Part shown: one piece after another, positions 1 through 10,500 of the stretch
How positions within the stretch are numbered: the first letter of the stretch is position 1
Layout: each line of letters starts with the position of its first letter
Translations under genes and position numbers: made by a program
Assembly (NCBI GenBank): GCA_016720835.1
Contig: JADKJW010000003.1
Span: 338,650 to 402,649, forward strand
Source of the DNA: Ignavibacteria bacterium
GTDB lineage: Bacteria > Bacteroidota > Ignavibacteria > SZUA-365
DNA length: 64,000 nt
Reading direction: 5' to 3'
The notes under the pieces: model-generated
The model's input: only the letters and a program-made list of their open reading frames with translations
Told to the model about the DNA's origin: nothing
Databases searched by the model: none

Positions 1-91
1 CCCGAAGAGGGAGGAGGCGCAACGGGATTGTCCTTCGAACAATTAATGGCGAAAATGGAGATGAGTAGGATCGGGAGAACGGAGCGTGATG

Positions 92-2068
92 TCATGGAGC
101 GGTGTCTTTCGATGGGAGAAGCATGGTGAGGGAAAGTCGGAATGCCCGAGGAGGCATGGGGTAGAAGGCGATGACTTCGTAGGACGCGTCGAGGACGTTG
201 AGGAGTTCCGCCTTGAGCGTCCACGCGGCGGACATCGCGTCGACGCTCACGCTCGCGGCCGCGTCCACGGTCACGAAGCCGTCGAGGCGCGAGGCGGCAT
301 CGTTGGTCTCGGACGAATAACGCTCGCCGGTGTAGCGGGCGAGCACGCTGCAGGAGAGCCGCGAGACCGGCAGCACCTCCACGCTCGCCGTCCCGCTGAA
401 CAGCGGCGTGTACACGAGCTGCTTGCCCGCGGTGGCATCACCAGGGAAGCTGCTGTTCCGCTTCACGGCCGAGGTCCACTGCGCGCCCGCGGCGTAGCGA
501 AGCATGCCGCCGAGAGTCTCGCCGCTTGCCCGCGCTTCGACGCCCTGCGACAGCACGTGCTGGATGTTCTTCGGCGTCCAGAAATAGCCCGCCCCCGGCA
601 TCCACACGATCTTGTCGGTGAGATCGTGACGGAACAACGTGACGTCGAGATCAGGCAGGCCCGCGCGCGAGGCGATGCGCAGGCCGGTTTCGACGGACGT
701 CGAGTATTCGGGCCGCAGCAACGGATTGCCGCCCTGCCGCCAGAAGAGCTGATTGAAGGTGGGCGAGCGGAAACCGCGGCTGATGCGGGCGCGCACGCTG
801 AGGACATTCGACGCATCCCACACCGCGCCGATCGACGGACTCAGCACGTCGAGAGTGCGATGCACCGGCGCATCGTCAAGGTGATCGTAGCGCAACGCGG
901 GGAAGAACGTGAGTGCAGGGAGCCCGTTCCAGCGCAGTTCGGCGCTCGTAAACAGCGCGCCGGACAGGCGCCGCGGCACCCCCGCGATATCCGCCGATGC
1001 GAGAGATGCGAAGCCCGCCTCGATGCCGCCAAGCACTCGCGCGCAGTCGCCGAAGGAGCGGAGCAGCGATGCGATCACGCCTGCCGACGCATTGTCGTAG
1101 CGGCTGTCGATCGGCAGTCCCGCGAGCACCGTTGCTGGATCGCGATACTCCTCGCGCGCGAAACGCGCGGAGGGGACAACTTCGAGCAGTGTCGCAGGAT
1201 CGAGCTGATGGCGCAACTGCAGCGCGAGCGAGGCGTCGGCATCTCGCTGCTCCGCGCCCGGTCGACCCGCCTGCGTAAAGGCGCCGGGCACGCCCGTCAC
1301 GCTGTTGCCGACCGTCGCATGCACCGAGAGCGCCGACGCGCCGGACAGCGCGTTTCCTTCAGCAGTGACGCGGCGCGCGATGGAGCCCGAGCCCGTGCGC
1401 CGGAACTCTCCGTAGGGCGCGCGCGGCACGGTGAAGCGGAAGTCGTTGCGCGCATCCTCATACAGTGCCGAGAGGCGCAGGCGCGCTGATGCGCTGCCGA
1501 AGGCGACGCTGCCGTCCATGCTCTTCCAGCCGAAGGAACCGCCGCCCGCGCGCAGTGTCAGCGGCGAGGAGAGCGGACCGCTGCGGATGTCCACGATGCC
1601 GCCGAGCGCGTCGCCGCCGTACAGCGCGCCATAGCCGCCGCGCGCGATCTCGATGCGGCCCACGTTCAGCAGCGCGATGCGGCCGACGTCTACCACGCCG
1701 CTCTGCGCGTCGTTCATGCGCACGCCGTTGAAGTAGATCACCGTGTACTCGGGGCCGAGTCCGCGGAAGGAGGCGAGACGCAGGCTCCCCTCGGCGCCGT
1801 ACACGCGCACCGCGACCCCCGTCGTCATGCCCAGCACGTCCGCCACGCTGCGCGCGGGCATGCGACCGATCTCTTCCGTGTGAAACACCTCCGTCGCCGC
1901 GGGCACGCGTTCGAAGGGCGTCGGCATGCGCGTGGCGGTGACCACCACCTCGCGGTCGAGGAGGTACAGCAGCGAATCGTCGGGCATCGAGGCCTGCGCG
2001 CCGCTCCGCGACGTCATGACGACGACGGTGGAGACAAGGAGAAAAACGTTGCGCGCGGAGGGAGACAC
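92..2068 (-). CDS. btuB: TonB-dependent outer-membrane receptor, BtuB-like (cobalamin/corrinoid uptake)
   Basis: This is a 658-aa outer-membrane receptor that would import corrinoids using TonB energy. After a signal peptide (hydrophobic run ending in SRSGAQA) comes a TonB-box-like EVVVTATR near residue 40. A plug domain follows (VADVL, GPEYTVIYFNGVRMNDAQSG, GALYGGDALGGIVDI), then a long beta-barrel ending in a BtuB-like FYPMPPRAFRLSL strand. An in-frame ATG at 2170 and another at 2125 lie in or before the riboswitch terminator hairpin, so I place the start at the GTG at 2068, which gives a normal signal peptide. The substrate is assigned from the upstream cobalamin riboswitch; the sequence alone fits a generic receptor. 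The exact start is uncertain because there is no clear Shine-Dalgarno sequence. Confidence 0.85.
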   Translation of the reverse strand: MSPSARNVFLLVSTVVVMTSRSGAQASMPDDSLLYLLDREVVVTATRMPTPFERVPAATEVFHTEEIGRMPARSVADVLGMTTGVAVRVYGAEGSLRLASFRGLGPEYTVIYFNGVRMNDAQSGVVDVGRIALLNVGRIEIARGGYGALYGGDALGGIVDIRSGPLSSPLTLRAGGGSFGWKSMDGSVAFGSASARLRLSALYEDARNDFRFTVPRAPYGEFRRTGSGSIARRVTAEGNALSGASALSVHATVGNSVTGVPGAFTQAGRPGAEQRDADASLALQLRHQLDPATLLEVVPSARFAREEYRDPATVLAGLPIDSRYDNASAGVIASLLRSFGDCARVLGGIEAGFASLASADIAGVPRRLSGALFTSAELRWNGLPALTFFPALRYDHLDDAPVHRTLDVLSPSIGAVWDASNVLSVRARISRGFRSPTFNQLFWRQGGNPLLRPEYSTSVETGLRIASRAGLPDLDVTLFRHDLTDKIVWMPGAGYFWTPKNIQHVLSQGVEARASGETLGGMLRYAAGAQWTSAVKRNSSFPGDATAGKQLVYTPLFSGTASVEVLPVSRLSCSVLARYTGERYSSETNDAASRLDGFVTVDAAASVSVDAMSAAWTLKAELLNVLDASYEVIAFYPMPPRAFRLSLTMLLPSKDTAP

Positions 2069-2109
2069 GGGACACCGGAGCTGCGCGCCCACGGCGGATG
2101 ACAGGGAAC

Positions 2110-2138
2110 AAAAAACCCGGCGCATGCATAGCGTCGGG
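2110..2138 (-). terminator. Intrinsic terminator of the cobalamin riboswitch
   Basis: On the minus strand CCCGACGC and GCGCCGGG form an 8-bp stem with one mismatch around a 7-nt loop, followed at once by six U. It lies about 65 nt downstream of the B12 box and upstream of the chosen btuB start. This fits a transcription-terminating OFF switch when cobalamin is bound. Confidence 0.75.
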
Positions 2139-2204
2139 GGTGGGACGCCGGAACACTCCGGCAACCGCACCAGTCCTCACCCGCGAAGGCACTGTGTGAA
2201 ACGC

Positions 2205-2375
2205 CATGGCAGGTCTCCTGGCTTGCAGCGGTTCTCGTGAGGGCGCGCCTTCCCGGCTTTCGAGGCCAGTGGCATGTGCGCCGTCTCCATGCTGCTTACA
2301 GTTGCGGGGCAGCTGCCGATTTGCACGGCATTCCCATTTTCATTCCCCTCGCGGGGAAACCATTGCGTGTGATGC
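2205..2375 (-). promoter_or_regulatory. Cobalamin (adenosylcobalamin-type) riboswitch
   Basis: Reading the minus strand, the conserved blocks appear in the right order. They are a 5' P1-P2 region with GGTTTCCCC, then GGGAATGCCGTGCAAATC, GGCAGCTGCCCCGCAACTG, TAAGC, the GCCACTGG block, CCGGGAAGGC, and finally the B12 box AGCCAGGAGACCTGCC at about 2206-2222. This architecture is specific to cobalamin riboswitches and predicts that corrinoid represses the downstream receptor gene. Confidence 0.95.
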
Positions 2376-2391
2376 AAAGAACAATCGAAGC

Positions 2392-2422
2392 GGAAACTAC
2401 ACTCGCAGGCAGTGAAACGCAA
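2392..2422 (-). promoter_or_regulatory. Putative promoter of the riboswitch-btuB transcript
   Basis: On the minus strand TTG (2422-2420) is followed after 20 nt by TAGTTTCC (2399-2392), close to the Bacteroidota pattern TTG-N19-21-TAnnTTTG. The implied transcript start near 2386 lies just ahead of the riboswitch. Confidence 0.4.
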
Positions 2423-2473
2423 GGCACGGTGCCGCGGCCTGAAGTGCGTGGGCTATCCGCGCCCTGGACAGTG

Positions 2474-4069
2474 TTACCGCGTGACGATAACGGTCTTCTG
2501 CACTGCCTGCCCACCGGCGAGCAGGCGGAGAAGATACAGGCCCGGTGCAAGACCACCACTCTCAACCGAAGCGATGTGTTCGCCCGCATCCGTAAAACCG
2601 CTTGCAAGCACACGCGCTTCCCTGCCCAGCGCGTCGTGCAGAGACAGCCGCAGATTCGAAGCCTGCGCAAGTGTGTAGCGCACGGTTCCGCTGCCTTGTG
2701 CGGCAAGCGGGTGCGGGTAAGGCGTGTCAAGGGAAATCGAAACTGGCGCAGGAGAGCCCACCGACGTAATGCCTTCGCAGAAGCCGAGACTGTCGGTTTT
2801 CATGAGGTAGAGATTCCTGGAGGCGAAATTATTCCAAATCGATTCGCCCACGAGAATGTATCCGCCGTCGGAGGCGCTCTTCACCTTCCAGAATCTGTCT
2901 GTCGATTCGAAGCGGTACGAACGCCACCATTGCTGCATGCCGTTGCTGTCCACTTTCACGAGGTAGGCCGAGAGCGTGCTGTCGTCCGTTGCGGGACCGG
3001 AACGGAGCTGCCCCGCGAGGATGAAGCCGCCGTCGCGAGTTCTGTCCATGGAGTAGAATTCGTCAGGTTCGTGCGAAGTGATGCCGTCGCCTTTTCCATC
3101 GAAACCGAAGTTGCGTTGCCAGATCACGTCGCCATCGGGAGCGATCTTCCACAGGCAGCCGTCCTCGCCGGTATTCCAGCCCGGATCGGGGTAGGAATGA
3201 CCGTTGCCCTGGCCGCAGGCCATCAGCGAACCGTCCTCCAGAGCGATAAAGTCCCGGATGGTCTGATTGCTGTGGAAGTTGCCGATGTAGATCTTCCTCC
3301 AGAGCTGTTGTCCGTTCGAATCGGTCTTGATGATGAAGGCGAGGCGGCCGTCGTAGCCGGGGTGGAGGTTGGTGGTATCACCCGACCCGCCAAGATAGTA
3401 TTCATTTGAACGCGATCGTGCGAGCGCCGGCAACTCCGATGCAATGCGGAATACCTGCGGTATTTCTCTGGACCATATCTTCTCGCCATTGCGCCCCAGG
3501 CGTATCAGCATGATCATTGATTCTCCGCTCTGGCTATTATACCATCCTCCAACAAAACCACCATCCGGGATCTGGACGATCGACGTGAAGCCGGAACCTC
3601 TCGCGTACGGTTGCGACGGCGATATCCATTCAAGTGTATTCTCTGCCGAGTATTTGTACACCAGGCGCCCGGCCAACCGTGACTTTGCCATTACCGCGTA
3701 ACCATTGTCCACGGTATTGATCACACAGTTGAACGTTTGAGCAGAATCGGGCAGAAAAGAAGAATCGATCTCGCTGCCTGAACGATTGAAATGTGAGTTA
3801 TATACACGATAAGTGCTCAGCTGTGAATATCGGCAATCGCCAAAAACTCTGAAGGTTGAATCCTGCATCTCTATTACCGATGGTCGCCAACTGCGTGTGC
3901 TTCCAGGTTTCAGGATCGTAAAGAACGTCGTCCCAGAGGCCCAAGCTGTTGAAGGAGATGAGGATGGTATCGGTACATTGTTGTTTCGATTTTGCGCAAC
4001 GCAATCGCTCAAGCTCCCGCAGAGGACAAGGAGAAAGAGAGACGACAATTCAACCGTCCAGCGTTTCAT
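2474..4069 (-). CDS. Secreted repeat protein with T9SS type A sorting domain
   Basis: This 531-aa protein is predicted to be exported and attached to or released from the cell surface by the type IX system. A signal peptide (MKRWTVELSSLFLLVLCG..., cleavage near CVAQ) is followed by several degenerate repeats of about 50-60 residues. They have the pattern DGGFILAGQ, DSNGMQQWWRSY, DGSLMACGQ, which resembles beta-propeller-like 'delta-60/SBBP' repeats. The last ~80 residues (TPYPHPLAAQGSGTVRYTL to VQKTVIVTR) are a T9SS sorting domain. I start at the third in-frame Met, which begins a conventional signal peptide; ATG codons 12 and 21 nt upstream are alternatives. Function beyond secretion is unknown. 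Confidence 0.75.
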   Translation of the reverse strand: MKRWTVELSSLFLLVLCGSLSDCVAQNRNNNVPIPSSSPSTAWASGTTFFTILKPGSTRSWRPSVIEMQDSTFRVFGDCRYSQLSTYRVYNSHFNRSGSEIDSSFLPDSAQTFNCVINTVDNGYAVMAKSRLAGRLVYKYSAENTLEWISPSQPYARGSGFTSIVQIPDGGFVGGWYNSQSGESMIMLIRLGRNGEKIWSREIPQVFRIASELPALARSRSNEYYLGGSGDTTNLHPGYDGRLAFIIKTDSNGQQLWRKIYIGNFHSNQTIRDFIALEDGSLMACGQGNGHSYPDPGWNTGEDGCLWKIAPDGDVIWQRNFGFDGKGDGITSHEPDEFYSMDRTRDGGFILAGQLRSGPATDDSTLSAYLVKVDSNGMQQWWRSYRFESTDRFWKVKSASDGGYILVGESIWNNFASRNLYLMKTDSLGFCEGITSVGSPAPVSISLDTPYPHPLAAQGSGTVRYTLAQASNLRLSLHDALGREARVLASGFTDAGEHIASVESGGLAPGLYLLRLLAGGQAVQKTVIVTR

Positions 4070-4338
4070 ATATGGCCTCATTTCGCTCATGGAAGATACA
4101 AGGGCAGATAGTACGTCTCGAACGTTTCAGCCGCAGGATCAGTCGAGGTCTTGACCTTCACCGGCAGCCATGCACCAACGGTGGACGGAGGCGAGGAGGC
4201 AATTCCTGAAACCTACTCAATGCCACCGCCTTGCGCAATGCTGAAACAGCTCCTCCCGTTCACCCACGCCATCGAAACATATCGCCCCGTTCCGTGTCCC
4301 TTCCTTCACGAGCCCCCGCACAGCCGTTTCCTTCGTCC

Positions 4339-4369
4339 TTGTCCCGGGCCGTGTCACGTTCTATATTCG
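4339..4369 (+). promoter_or_regulatory. Putative promoter for the DUF1800 gene cluster
   Basis: TTG (4339-4341) is followed after 20 nt by TATATTCG (4362-4369), close to the Bacteroidota -33/-7 pattern and about 30 nt ahead of the ATG at 4401. The rest of the 4070-4400 gap shows no gene. Confidence 0.45.
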
Positions 4370-4400
4370 TATACGCCGTATCCCATTACCGTGGTGCATC

Positions 4401-5951
4401 ATGAACGCAAGTATTGAAACCGTTTCCGACACACGCACGCCCGCTGGCAGCTCCCGCCGCCGCGCCCTCGAGCCCATGCTCTTCGGCGCCGCGCGGCGCA
4501 CGCAGTCGGGCCTCGAGCCGTACGTGCCCTCGCTCGCGGAGCCGTGGGACACCCTCCGGGCCTCACACCTGCTCCGTCGCGCCACCTTCCTGCCCACATG
4601 GGCGGAAGTGAAAACGGCGATGGCCTCGCAGCCCGGAGCGGTGGTGGACGGCCTGCTCGACGTCGCGCCCGAACCCGCCGCGCCCGGTTCCTGGGTGAAC
4701 GAGATCTTCGACAAACCCACCACGCAGCCCGAACAGAACGCGTACCTTTCGCGGAACGCGTCGCTCATGGATTCGCTGCGCGCCTGGTGGGCGGACCTGA
4801 TGGTGTCGGGCGGCATGAACATCGCCGAGAAGATGACGCTGTTCTGGCACGGGCACATCACGAGCGAAGGCGGTGTGGTGTTCGTTCCGCAGTACCTCTA
4901 CAATCAGAACGCCCTGTTCCGCGGCTCCGTGCTCGGGAATTTCCGCGAGCTGATGAAGGCCGTCAATCACGACGCCTGCATGCTGCGCTACCTCAACGGC
5001 GACATCAACGTGGGCGGCAACCCGAACGAGAACTACGGCCGCGAGCTGATGGAACTCTACACCATGGGCGAGGGGCACTACACCGAGCAGGACATCAAGG
5101 AGGCCGCGCGCTGCCTCACCGGCTGGCAGCTCGACGAGTTCACCGGCTACGACGCCACCTTCAATCCCCTGTATCACGACAGCGGCAACAAGACCTTCAT
5201 GGGCCGCACCATCCCCGGCCGCTCGTCGCTGGACGGACGCTTCGAAGGCAACGATGTGGTGGACGTGATCTTCGAGGATCCCTCCGTCGCCCTCTTCATC
5301 TGCCGCAAGCTCTACCGCGCCTTCGTGTACGACAATCCCTCGGCCGTCGACGGCGCCGTCGTCACGGCGCTCGCGCAGGTGTTCCGCGACGCGAACTACG
5401 ACATCAAGCCCGTGATCGCGACGCTGCTCAAGAGCGCGCACTTCTTCGACAGCGTCAACATCGGCGCCATGATCAAGAGTCCGGCGGTGTTCGCGGCGGG
5501 ACTCGCCCGGCAGCTCGGCGCGCATCCCGGCGGCGCGCGCCTCGCGAAGGACATGCAGACGCTGGAGCAGAACCTCCTCGATCCGCCGAACGTGGCGGGC
5601 TGGGAGGGCTACCGCACCTGGATCAGCACCACGACGTATCCGTACCGCAAGTCCTTCGCCGAGCGCTTCGTCACGGGCCTCATGCCGGGCGGCAGCGGAC
5701 AGACGCCGATGAACGTGGTGGCCTGGGGCAAGCAGTTCGACGAATATACCGACGCGGAGAAGCTGATCGATCAGATCCTGACGCTGCTGCTCCCGAAGAA
5801 GGTGTCCGACACGCGCCGCGCCTCGTACCTGCAGGCCATGCTCGGCGGGGCGCCGGTGTACGAATGGAACATCGACGCGCCCAACGCCGACACGAACCTG
5901 CGCAACATGCTCGTGCGCCTCGTCTCGGCGCCCGACTTTCAATTGCACTAG
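4401..5951 (+). CDS. DUF1800 domain-containing protein
   Basis: This is a 516-aa member of the DUF1800 family, typically encoded directly upstream of a DUF1501 protein in Bacteroidota and Planctomycetota. Recognisable family blocks are HLLRRATFLPTWAEV near residue 55, MTLFWHGHITS, LREL/FRELMKAVNHDACMLRYLNG, NPNENYGRELMELYTMGEGHYTEQDI, AARCLTGWQ and the late LLDPPNVAGWEGYRTWIS. No clear signal peptide is visible at the N-terminus. The biochemical function is not known. It is followed 13 bp later by the DUF1501 gene, so the two are almost certainly co-transcribed and may act together. Confidence 0.9.
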   Translation: MNASIETVSDTRTPAGSSRRRALEPMLFGAARRTQSGLEPYVPSLAEPWDTLRASHLLRRATFLPTWAEVKTAMASQPGAVVDGLLDVAPEPAAPGSWVNEIFDKPTTQPEQNAYLSRNASLMDSLRAWWADLMVSGGMNIAEKMTLFWHGHITSEGGVVFVPQYLYNQNALFRGSVLGNFRELMKAVNHDACMLRYLNGDINVGGNPNENYGRELMELYTMGEGHYTEQDIKEAARCLTGWQLDEFTGYDATFNPLYHDSGNKTFMGRTIPGRSSLDGRFEGNDVVDVIFEDPSVALFICRKLYRAFVYDNPSAVDGAVVTALAQVFRDANYDIKPVIATLLKSAHFFDSVNIGAMIKSPAVFAAGLARQLGAHPGGARLAKDMQTLEQNLLDPPNVAGWEGYRTWISTTTYPYRKSFAERFVTGLMPGGSGQTPMNVVAWGKQFDEYTDAEKLIDQILTLLLPKKVSDTRRASYLQAMLGGAPVYEWNIDAPNADTNLRNMLVRLVSAPDFQLH

Positions 5952-5964
5952 ACGCGGAGCAGCC

Positions 5965-7509
5965 ATGAAACGTCGCGACTTCCTTCAGCAATCCCTCTAC
6001 GCAACGGCGGGCGTGGCCTCGGTGCCGCTGCTCTTCGGCGGCATCCCCGTGCACGCCGGCACGCAGCGCTTCATCCGCCCCGACATGATGGCGCAGAACG
6101 ACAACGTGCTGGTGGTGATACAGATGTTCGGCGGCAACGACGGACTGAACACCTTCGTCCCCTACACGAATCCGAAATACTACCAGAGCCGCCCGACCGT
6201 CGGCATTCCTCCGACGCAGGTGCTGAAGATCGCCAACCCCACGATGGGCTTCCACCCGCAGATGACGGGCATGCGCAACCTCTTCAACGCCGGCAAGCTC
6301 GTCGCGGTGCAGGGCGTGGGCTACGAGAATTCGAACCGCTCGCATTTCCGCTCCGAGAACATCTGGCTCACCGGTTCCGGAGCGGAATCGATCCTGCACA
6401 CCGGCTGGCTCGGCCGCTATCTCGAATTCAGCTACCCCTCCTTCCCGTTGCAACTGCCCGCCGACCCCTTCGCCGTGCAGATCGGCGGCACGCTCTCGCT
6501 CATGCTGCAGAGCGCAAAGGGGAACATGGGCATCACGCTCGCGGATCCCGACACCTTTTTCAAGCTCGGCCGGAATCAGCTGGACGAGCCCGTGCCGGGC
6601 GGCACGCCGTATGGCGAGGAGTACCTGTTCATCCGCGCCATCAAGGAGCAGAGCGACAAGTACTCGCAGCGAGTCAACGACGCCTTCAACGCGGGGAAGA
6701 ACGTCGGCACCTACGGCAGCGCGGGACTCGCGCAGCAGCTGCGCCTCGTTGCGAAGCTCATCTCGGGCGGATTGAAATCGAAGATCTTCATGGTGTACAT
6801 CGGCGGCTTCGACACGCACAGCAACCAGTCCGGCGCGCACGCGAGCCTGCTCAAGACGATGTCCGACGCCGCCGAGCAGTTCACCGCCGACCTGCAGAAC
6901 CAGGGCCTCTCGAAGAACGTGGTGGGCCTGACCATGTCGGAATTCGGCCGACGCACGCAGGAGAACGGCAGTTCCGGGACGGACCACGGCACCGCCGCGG
7001 TGCAGTTCCTCTTCGGCGAACCGGTGAACAGCGGCGTGCTGGGCGCGGATCCGAGCTTCGACGTCACCGATTCCAGCGGCGATCTTCTCTACACCTTCGA
7101 CTATCGCCAGATCTACTCCGAGCTGCTCGAGCACTGGTTCGAGCTGCCGAAGGACGACGTCACGCAGCTCCTCGGCGGCCGCTACATTCCGCTGCCGCTG
7201 ATCCGCAACTCCACCGGCGCGGCCGTGCCCGCCGCCGTCAGCGAGTTCGAGCTGCTGCAGAATTTTCCGAATCCCGCGTCCGCATCCGGACGCACGACCA
7301 TCCCCTTCTCGCTCAACGCGCCCTCGAAGATCGACCTGCTGCTCTACGACGCGCAGGGCCGCGTGGTCGCCACGCTCGCGTCGGGTGTGTACCAGGCGGG
7401 ACGGCACACGGTGGACTTCTCCGCGAGCGGCGCCGCGCCGGGCGCGTACTTCTATCAGCTCCGCGTGGGCGAACAGCGCGTGACGCGCACCATGCTGCTG
7501 CGGAGATAA
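5965..7509 (+). CDS. DUF1501 domain protein with twin-arginine-like signal and T9SS sorting domain
   Basis: The 514-aa protein starts MKRRDFLQQSLYATAGVASV, which contains a twin-arginine-type motif (RRDFL) followed by a moderately hydrophobic stretch, as is usual for DUF1501 proteins. The body carries the family motifs: QMFGGNDGLNTFVPY, GFHPQMTGMRNLFNAGKL, QGVGYENSNRSHFRSENIW, GGFDTHSNQ, SEFGRRTQENGSSGTDHGTAA. From about residue 425 the end is a T9SS type A domain (ELLQNFPNPASASGRTTIPF to RTMLLRR). The fold is related to the alkaline phosphatase/sulfatase superfamily, but the substrate is unknown. Tat export plus T9SS sorting in one protein is noteworthy. Confidence 0.9.
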   Translation: MKRRDFLQQSLYATAGVASVPLLFGGIPVHAGTQRFIRPDMMAQNDNVLVVIQMFGGNDGLNTFVPYTNPKYYQSRPTVGIPPTQVLKIANPTMGFHPQMTGMRNLFNAGKLVAVQGVGYENSNRSHFRSENIWLTGSGAESILHTGWLGRYLEFSYPSFPLQLPADPFAVQIGGTLSLMLQSAKGNMGITLADPDTFFKLGRNQLDEPVPGGTPYGEEYLFIRAIKEQSDKYSQRVNDAFNAGKNVGTYGSAGLAQQLRLVAKLISGGLKSKIFMVYIGGFDTHSNQSGAHASLLKTMSDAAEQFTADLQNQGLSKNVVGLTMSEFGRRTQENGSSGTDHGTAAVQFLFGEPVNSGVLGADPSFDVTDSSGDLLYTFDYRQIYSELLEHWFELPKDDVTQLLGGRYIPLPLIRNSTGAAVPAAVSEFELLQNFPNPASASGRTTIPFSLNAPSKIDLLLYDAQGRVVATLASGVYQAGRHTVDFSASGAAPGAYFYQLRVGEQRVTRTMLLRR

Positions 7510-7536
7510 TCCGATGACGATATCTTTTTCCGGAAC

Positions 7537-10500
7537 GTGACGGTGCCTCTCAGAACCTTGCTTCTCTTTTCGCTCTGCGCCCTGCTCCTCGCGCCGCCGA
7601 CGGCGTCGGGGCAGTCCACCTGCGATGCCGACAAATCCTGCACCGGCAACGCGCTGCTCTTCCCGGGCGGCGACCTGGATTACGTGGACGTGTTCAACAC
7701 ACCGGTGCTCAACAGCATCGACACGTCGGACGCGATGAGCATCGTGCTCTGGGCCAACGTCGCGCGGCGGCCGGGCGTGGCGCAGTACATCGGGGGCGTA
7801 TGGGGACCTCGGATGGACCGCGACGACAAGTGGCTGCTGTACGTGGGCGACGACGATTCGCTGACCTTCGAACTCAGCAACGACGCCACGAACCTCGGCC
7901 AGTTCGACAACACCGTCGTCAAGACCGCGATGCCGTACGGGCGGTGGCTGCACATCGCCGCGATGTGGGACGGTGCGACGCAGGAGGCGCGGCTGTACAT
8001 CGACGGCACGCTCGTCGCCCGGGGCCGCAACGCCGACTACCCCGTCGCGAAGCTGCGTCCCACAATCAGTTACCTGCAGTTCGGCAGCTTCAACGGCATG
8101 ACCAACGATCCGTCGCGCACGAAGACGCTCACCGGCACGCTCGACGAAATCCGCCTCTACAATCGCGTGATCCCCGAGGCGCAGTTGCGCTGCGAGCGCT
8201 ACGCGTCGCTCCGCGGCAACGAGACCGGATTGATTCTCTACCTGCGGCTCAACGAAACGGGCGGCGACATCCTCTGCGACGCCTCGCGCTGGAACGGACG
8301 CGGCAACAGGCGCGGGAGCCTGCAATTCGCCGCGCCGACGCGCGCGGTGCCGCAGTCCGTCTTCATCACTCCCGCGGCCTTCACCTTCGCGCTCGGCTGC
8401 ATTTCCGACACCACGCTCACCGTCGCCATCACCGACACCTCCGCCTGCGGGCAGCAGGTGACGCTTTCGCTGTCGGGCAAGGACGCCGCGGCGTTTTCGC
8501 TCGGCGTCACGAGCGCCACGCTGCAGCAGAACCAGACGCTCGTCGTTCCGATCCGGACGAACATCCGCATCACCGGATCGATCAATGCCACGCTCACCGT
8601 GCAGCCGCTGAACAGCTGCAATCCGACCTCCGTCATTCCCATCAGCATCACGCGCAACACGCAGCTGGGCACGTCGATGGGGCGCCTCGTCTTCGACACG
8701 CTGTTCGGCTGCGTGAGCAGGACGGTGTCGGACACAACGCTCCGAATCTGCAACAACAGCGGCGGACCGCTCACCGTCTCGTCCCTTTCCACCGTCGTGG
8801 GCGCATTCACCGCCACGCCCGTCGGCTGGACGCTGCCGCTCACGCTGCAACCGGGCGATTGCCGCGACGTGCTGCTGCGCTTCGCGCCGCCCGACACCGG
8901 ATCGTACGCCGACACGCTGCGCATCGCGTCGACGGACATCTGTCCGGGCAGCGGCCTCATCCCGCTTTCCGGTCGCAGCGTGGATATTGCGCGCACCACG
9001 ATTTCCTCCGTCGACTTCGACCGCCCGCAGATCCCCTGCCGCCGCTCGCTGAACCTCGCCGAGGAATTCTTCCTGCGCAACATGACGGGCGAGAACTTCA
9101 CCGTGGAGGCGATCGAATTCAACGACCCCGCCTTCAGCACGCCCACCGTGCTGCCCCTCACCGCGCGGCCCGGCATCTCGTACCGCATGTACATCCGCTT
9201 CCGCTCCAGCGTGGAGGGCTTCTATCGCGACACGGCGCGCATCCGCATGAACTTCCGCGGTTGCACGGTGTACCGCAGCATTCCGCTGACCGGACGCATC
9301 GTGGATGTGAAGCTCGCTCCCGCCGACACGCTCGTCGACTTCGGCAACGTCATCGTCGGACAGAGCGCCACGCTTCCCGTCTCGCTGTCGAACAACGGCA
9401 TCGACTCCCGCGACGTGTTCATGTACCTGAGTTCGGGACGCGTGTTCTCGATCGCGGGGGCGAACCGCTTCACGCTTGCGCCCGCGGGTTCGCGCTCCGT
9501 GAACGTGACCTTCCGTCCGCTCAGCGCCGCGCCGTACCGCGACACGCTCAACTTCCAGGACGTCGGCTGCCAGATCATCAAGCAGGTGATCCTCACGGGC
9601 AACGGCATGTTCGGCTCGCTCGTCTTCCAGCCGCCGTACCTGCAGGCGTCGGGCGTCATCAACTGCCTGTGCAGGGTGGATACCGTCACCGTGACCAACA
9701 ACACCGGCGCGCCGTTGACGCTGCGCAGCGTCTCGATCAGCGGATCGACGAAGTTCACCTTCCTCGCGCCCGCGCCCGTGCCGAACGAGGTGCTGCAGCC
9801 CGGACAGCGGCGCAGCTTCCACGTGCAGTACTGTCCGGCGGGCGCGCAGGACTTCGTGACGGAAACTGCCGATCTCGTGTTCGATACCGACGGTCCCGAA
9901 GGCACGCTGCGCATGCTGATGACGGGCACGAACATCGAGCCGAAGCTGACCATCGAGGCCGCGACGAATTTCGGCGACGTGGAAGTCGGCACCGCGCAGA
10001 CGCGCGTGCTGCACCTGACGAATCCGAGTCCGACCCCCGTGCGCGTCGACGCCATCCCGCCGCTGCCGGCGGGCTTCAGCGTCGTGTCCGCCGCGCCGCC
10101 CGTCGGTTCCACGCTGCAGTACCGCGACACCATGCTCGTCACCGTGCAGTTCGCGCCGCCGACGAACACCACGTACAGCGGGACGATCAGCGCGAGTTCG
10201 ACGAATCCCTGTCCCGTGGGCACGAGCGGCGCGCTGACGGGACGCGGCATCATCGTGCCGCTCTTCGTGCCGTGGTCCACCATCGTCTTCAGCGAGGTGA
10301 CGCGGTGCGACAGCGTGCTGCGCGTCATCGGCCTCGTGAACGACGGCAGCGTGCCGATACGCGTCGATTCGATCTGGATCACCGGGCGCGACTCGCTCGC
10401 CTTCGACTGGCGCGGACGCACGTTCAGCGGCGCGCCGCCGCGCGACACGCCGCCGCGCTTTGCGGACAGCCTCGACATCATCTACCATCCTGACCGCTCG

